Source: an uncultured Lachnospiraceae bacterium
GTDB taxonomy: Bacteria > Bacillota_A > Clostridia > Lachnospirales > Lachnospiraceae
NCBI GenBank assembly: GCA_947177885.1
Contig: CAMWWF010000122.1
Coordinates: 1 to 7,962 of the forward strand
Direction: 5' to 3'
DNA: 7,962 nucleotides
Under the pieces are notes generated by a model. That model worked only from the letters and a program-made list of their open reading frames with translations, was not told the origin of the DNA and made no database searches. Positions 5,930 through 7,962 of this stretch are shown here, piece after piece. Positions within the stretch are counted from its first letter, which is position 1, and each line of letters opens with the position of its first letter. The position numbers were made by a program, and so were the translations under genes.

Positions 5930-7342
5930 ATGTCCGGAAGAAATAAGGAATCTGAAAATAACTTAAAATCCGGTGATTCATTACAGGCGGAAAAGGATTT
6001 CACATCTGAAGCCGTCATAAAGTACGAGAAAATGTCAAGACTTGAAAATATGACACTGCTGATGAGAGAGAATCTGCTCAGGAGTCTTACCATTTCGCTT
6101 GCGGTATTGCTTGCGGTAACCGCATTTTTGTGTGACAGCCCCGCAGATATCCTGGAGGGAATGGGCGAGATTCTGGCATCCCGCAGTGTTTTGATCACAG
6201 ATTACTTTGTGGTGGGCGGAATGGGCGCGGCGTTTTTAAATGCAGCTCTGGTATTGGCGGTGGGTATTGCTCTGGTGCTGGTGAACAAGATCCCTTTTTC
6301 CGGACCAACCATGGCGGCACTGTTTATGAACGCGGGATATGGCCTGTGGGGAAAGAATCCCATGAATATCATTCCCATTGTTTTCGGAATACAGATCTAC
6401 TGCCGGATACATCATATAAAGCTGAGCAGGCATATTTATACAACGCTGTACGGTACCTGCCTTGCGCCCTTTGTGACAGAGATCTATTTCCTGCTGCATC
6501 TTTCCGTTGCAGTGAGATTCTCGGCAGCGATCCTTCTGGGCATCCTGATCGGGTATCTGTTGCCGCCTCTGTCCATGCACACGGCTTCCATGCATATGGG
6601 TTACAATCTGTTTAATGTGGGATTCTCTGCGGGTATACTGGCTTTTGTAGCGGTATGTATCATGAATTCCATGGGGATCACGAGTGATTCTGTGCTGGTG
6701 TGGCAGACGGGTCGGCCTCCGGGGATCGTTGCAGGATTGTATTTGCTGTTTATTACGGTATTTCTGATCGGTTTTATTACCGGTGGCTGTAAATGGAGCG
6801 GCCTGAAAAAGATTTTCAGCCGTCCCGGCCGTGCCGTGACGGACTTTGTCCTGATGGACGGCGCCAGTCCCACTATGATGAATATGGGACTGGTAGGAAT
6901 CATCTGTACCACCTATATCCTGTTGATCGGCGGAGATTTTTCGGGTCCGGTGGTGGGGGCCATTATCATGGCGTTTGGCTTTTCCGCTTTTGGTGCGCAT
7001 GTGAAGAATTATCTGCCTGTGCTTTTAGGCATTTATCTGTTTACTTTTGTAAGCCAATATCAGCCCACTACTCCGGGAATACAGCTGGCGGCAATCTTTG
7101 GTGTGGGTCTGTCTCCCATTGCCGGACAGTTTGGGATTATGGCGGGAATTCTCGCCGGAATACTGCACTCCGCCATTTCCATGTGCACAGCCCGGTTCTA
7201 CGGAGGGTTGAATCTGTATAATAACGGTTTCAGTGCGGGCTGGGTAGCGATTTTCATGATCCCGGCGCTGGAAAACATTATCAATCATTATAAAGACTAT
7301 AAAGAAAAGAAAAGCGAGCATCAGCAAAAGAGTACAAAGTGA
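5930..7342 (+). CDS. DUF1576-family polytopic membrane protein with internal duplication
   Basis: This is a 470-residue membrane protein of unknown function that I recognise as DUF1576 (PF07613), seen mostly in Clostridia. The ATG at 5930 follows AAGGAGG with a short 3-base gap. Residues 1-48 are polar, charged and probably cytoplasmic. About ten or more hydrophobic segments follow, and the last 20 residues are a lysine-rich cytoplasmic tail. The protein is built as a direct repeat. Residues 90-155 align without gaps to 304-369: both contain TD, then N104/N318, FSGP (123-126 and 337-340), a GxxxxxG turn, N146/N360, a proline in xPx (149/363) and GI (153/367). A second block repeats GILxG, NLxN and GFSAG (204-235 and 406-437). 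Two-fold repeats with re-entrant FSGP- or GFSAG-like turns are usual in secondary transporters and channels, so a transport role is a reasonable inference but unproven. It is followed, after 105 bases, by a small soluble protein gene. A long leader with hairpins precedes it. Confidence 0.82.
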   Translation: MSGRNKESENNLKSGDSLQAEKDFTSEAVIKYEKMSRLENMTLLMRENLLRSLTISLAVLLAVTAFLCDSPADILEGMGEILASRSVLITDYFVVGGMGAAFLNAALVLAVGIALVLVNKIPFSGPTMAALFMNAGYGLWGKNPMNIIPIVFGIQIYCRIHHIKLSRHIYTTLYGTCLAPFVTEIYFLLHLSVAVRFSAAILLGILIGYLLPPLSMHTASMHMGYNLFNVGFSAGILAFVAVCIMNSMGITSDSVLVWQTGRPPGIVAGLYLLFITVFLIGFITGGCKWSGLKKIFSRPGRAVTDFVLMDGASPTMMNMGLVGIICTTYILLIGGDFSGPVVGAIIMAFGFSAFGAHVKNYLPVLLGIYLFTFVSQYQPTTPGIQLAAIFGVGLSPIAGQFGIMAGILAGILHSAISMCTARFYGGLNLYNNGFSAGWVAIFMIPALENIINHYKDYKEKKSEHQQKSTK

Positions 7343-7447
7343 TGGCATATGCGTACACCGGGCGGCCAGGAAGAATCTGTCGGCCAGGGTGTGGGAGAAG
7401 GCAGATGCGGAACAAAATGTTGTGAAAAGCAATTGAATGGAGGAAAA

Positions 7448-7798
7448 ATGTTACAGAATGAGAAAAAACTGGCAAATATTATAGAAGAACTTACCAGATT
7501 CTTCTTTTCCATAGGGGCGAAGGATATCTGCACAAAAGTACATGTGGAGGACCATTGCGCGGAAATAGAGATCACTTCGGATTATCAGCAGAAATACAAT
7601 GATAAGCTGGAATCATTGATGAAATACTTCAATGAACCGAAAAATGAGGCCCTGGAGGATTTTTACTGGGAGCTGACAGGAACCGGTGACCCGGGCGAGA
7701 GCAGTCAGCTGCTGATGGTAGGGATGATGATAGACAAGGCTGATGTGGAGATTGGAGAGGACCAGGTTCGGGTGAAGTTATACAAGGAAATAGAATAG
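7448..7798 (+). CDS. Small acidic soluble protein of unknown function, downstream partner of the DUF1576 gene
   Basis: This 116-residue protein starts at ATG 7448, with GGAGG four bases upstream. The same frame is open back to ATG 7349, but that part is low-complexity (Gly/Gln/Glu-rich), lacks a ribosome site and does not look coding. There is no signal peptide or membrane helix. The pattern suggests an alpha/beta fold: helix 5-20 (KLANIIEELTRFFFSIGA), strands 27-43 (TKVHVEDHCAEIEITSD), helices 46-62 and 65-78 (EALEDFYWELTG), and strands near 88-101 (LLMVGMMIDKADVEI) and 106-112. The protein is strongly acidic and has no zinc motif, P-loop or helix-turn-helix that I can see. I do not recognise the family with confidence. 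The opening (FFFSIGAKDICTKVHVE) faintly recalls GHKL ATPase-like domains of kinases, but no N-box or G-box is present. It lies 105 bases after the DUF1576 gene on the same strand with no terminator seen between, so co-transcription and a joint function are likely inferences. Confidence 0.75.
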   Translation: MLQNEKKLANIIEELTRFFFSIGAKDICTKVHVEDHCAEIEITSDYQQKYNDKLESLMKYFNEPKNEALEDFYWELTGTGDPGESSQLLMVGMMIDKADVEIGEDQVRVKLYKEIE

Positions 7799-7962
7799 CA
7801 TATCTGAACCGCGACAGAAACAATAAAATAGTTCAATTGTATAAATTAACGAAATGAAGACAGAAGGACGATAAAACGATGGATTCTGGTATGTTTTCTT
7901 CGGAAAATACAAGGTATAGATTAAAATAAGTCAAACAACAAGTTAATAAAAATCATTGTTGG
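7799..7962. other. AT-rich 3' end with no convincing gene
   Basis: This segment holds an AT-rich run (for example TTGTATAAATTAACG at about 7837-7851), a 16-codon open frame (ATG 7879 to TAA 7929) with AAGGA about 10 bases upstream, and a 6-bp inverted repeat at the edge (CAACAA 7936-7941, TTGTTG 7956-7961). No GC-rich terminator hairpin follows the small protein gene. The segment may be the promoter or leader region of a gene beyond the window. Confidence 0.4.

Noticed and set aside
6236..7000. A 254-codon minus-strand frame opposite the DUF1576 gene
   Set aside because: The composition (His, Arg, Gln-rich) is that of a reverse-strand shadow of a hydrophobic protein, and it lacks a ribosome site.
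7363..7390. Direct repeat CGGCCAGG twice within the gap between the DUF1576 gene and the small protein gene
   Set aside because: Two copies of eight bases, with no further copies or symmetry, are easily explained by chance in this G-rich stretch.
7349..7447. Extension of the small acidic protein to the upstream ATG at 7349
   Set aside because: The extra 33 residues are Gly/Gln/Glu-rich and unlike the rest, no ribosome site precedes that ATG, and GGAGG sits at the right distance before ATG 7448.
1..7962. Search for tRNA, rRNA, CRISPR arrays, insertion sequences and known riboswitch cores
   Set aside because: No spaced direct repeats, transposase motifs, cloverleaf-type elements or recognisable aptamer cores were seen by eye on either strand.

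Overview
The window looks like chromosomal DNA from a Gram-positive Clostridia-type gut anaerobe, most likely a member of the Lachnospiraceae. The evidence is moderate GC content, AGGAGG-type ribosome sites, and the gene families present: stand-alone complex I-like antiporter subunits, an OFA-family transporter, a DUF1576 membrane protein, and remnants of Fic and AAA-ATPase/PD-(D/E)XK genes. This placement is an inference from gene content, not from a marker gene.

Layout: positions 1-3263 (+) hold two consecutive proton-antiporter subunits of the NuoL/MrpA/HyfB superfamily. The first enters from the left edge and has an in-frame stop (63-65) beside a run of eight C's, so it is either broken or misassembled there. 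The second (1101-3263) looks intact and has a long C-terminal extension. They probably form the tail of a larger membrane complex operon (Mrp-like or membrane hydrogenase-like) that lies mostly outside the window.

Positions 3264-4258 are a graveyard between operons. A Fic-family AMP-transferase gene on the minus strand keeps its ribosome site and its HPFxxGNGR motif, but has lost an internal segment near its N-terminus, is frameshifted after the motif, and has lost its C-terminus. Facing away from it, a plus-strand remnant is the C-terminal PD-(D/E)XK nuclease domain of an AAA-ATPase-like protein, with its N-terminal ATPase gone and a TGA stop inside conserved sequence. Between the two lie a good sigma-A-type promoter and about 260 bases in which no gene can be named.

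Positions 4268-5691 hold an OFA-type major facilitator transporter on the minus strand, with its own promoter and a palindromic terminator. It is divergent from a two-gene plus-strand unit (5930-7798): a DUF1576 polytopic membrane protein with a clear internal duplication, then a 116-residue acidic soluble protein that I cannot assign. The 300-base divergent region contains two inverted repeats that could be operators or leader hairpins. The last 160 bases hold no convincing gene.

Functionally the intact genes are membrane transport genes: ion translocation, probable anion/carboxylate exchange, and an unknown transporter-like protein with a small cytoplasmic partner. The DUF1576 pair is the best candidate for an undescribed system. 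The decayed Fic and nuclease genes are the best evidence of past gene turnover.
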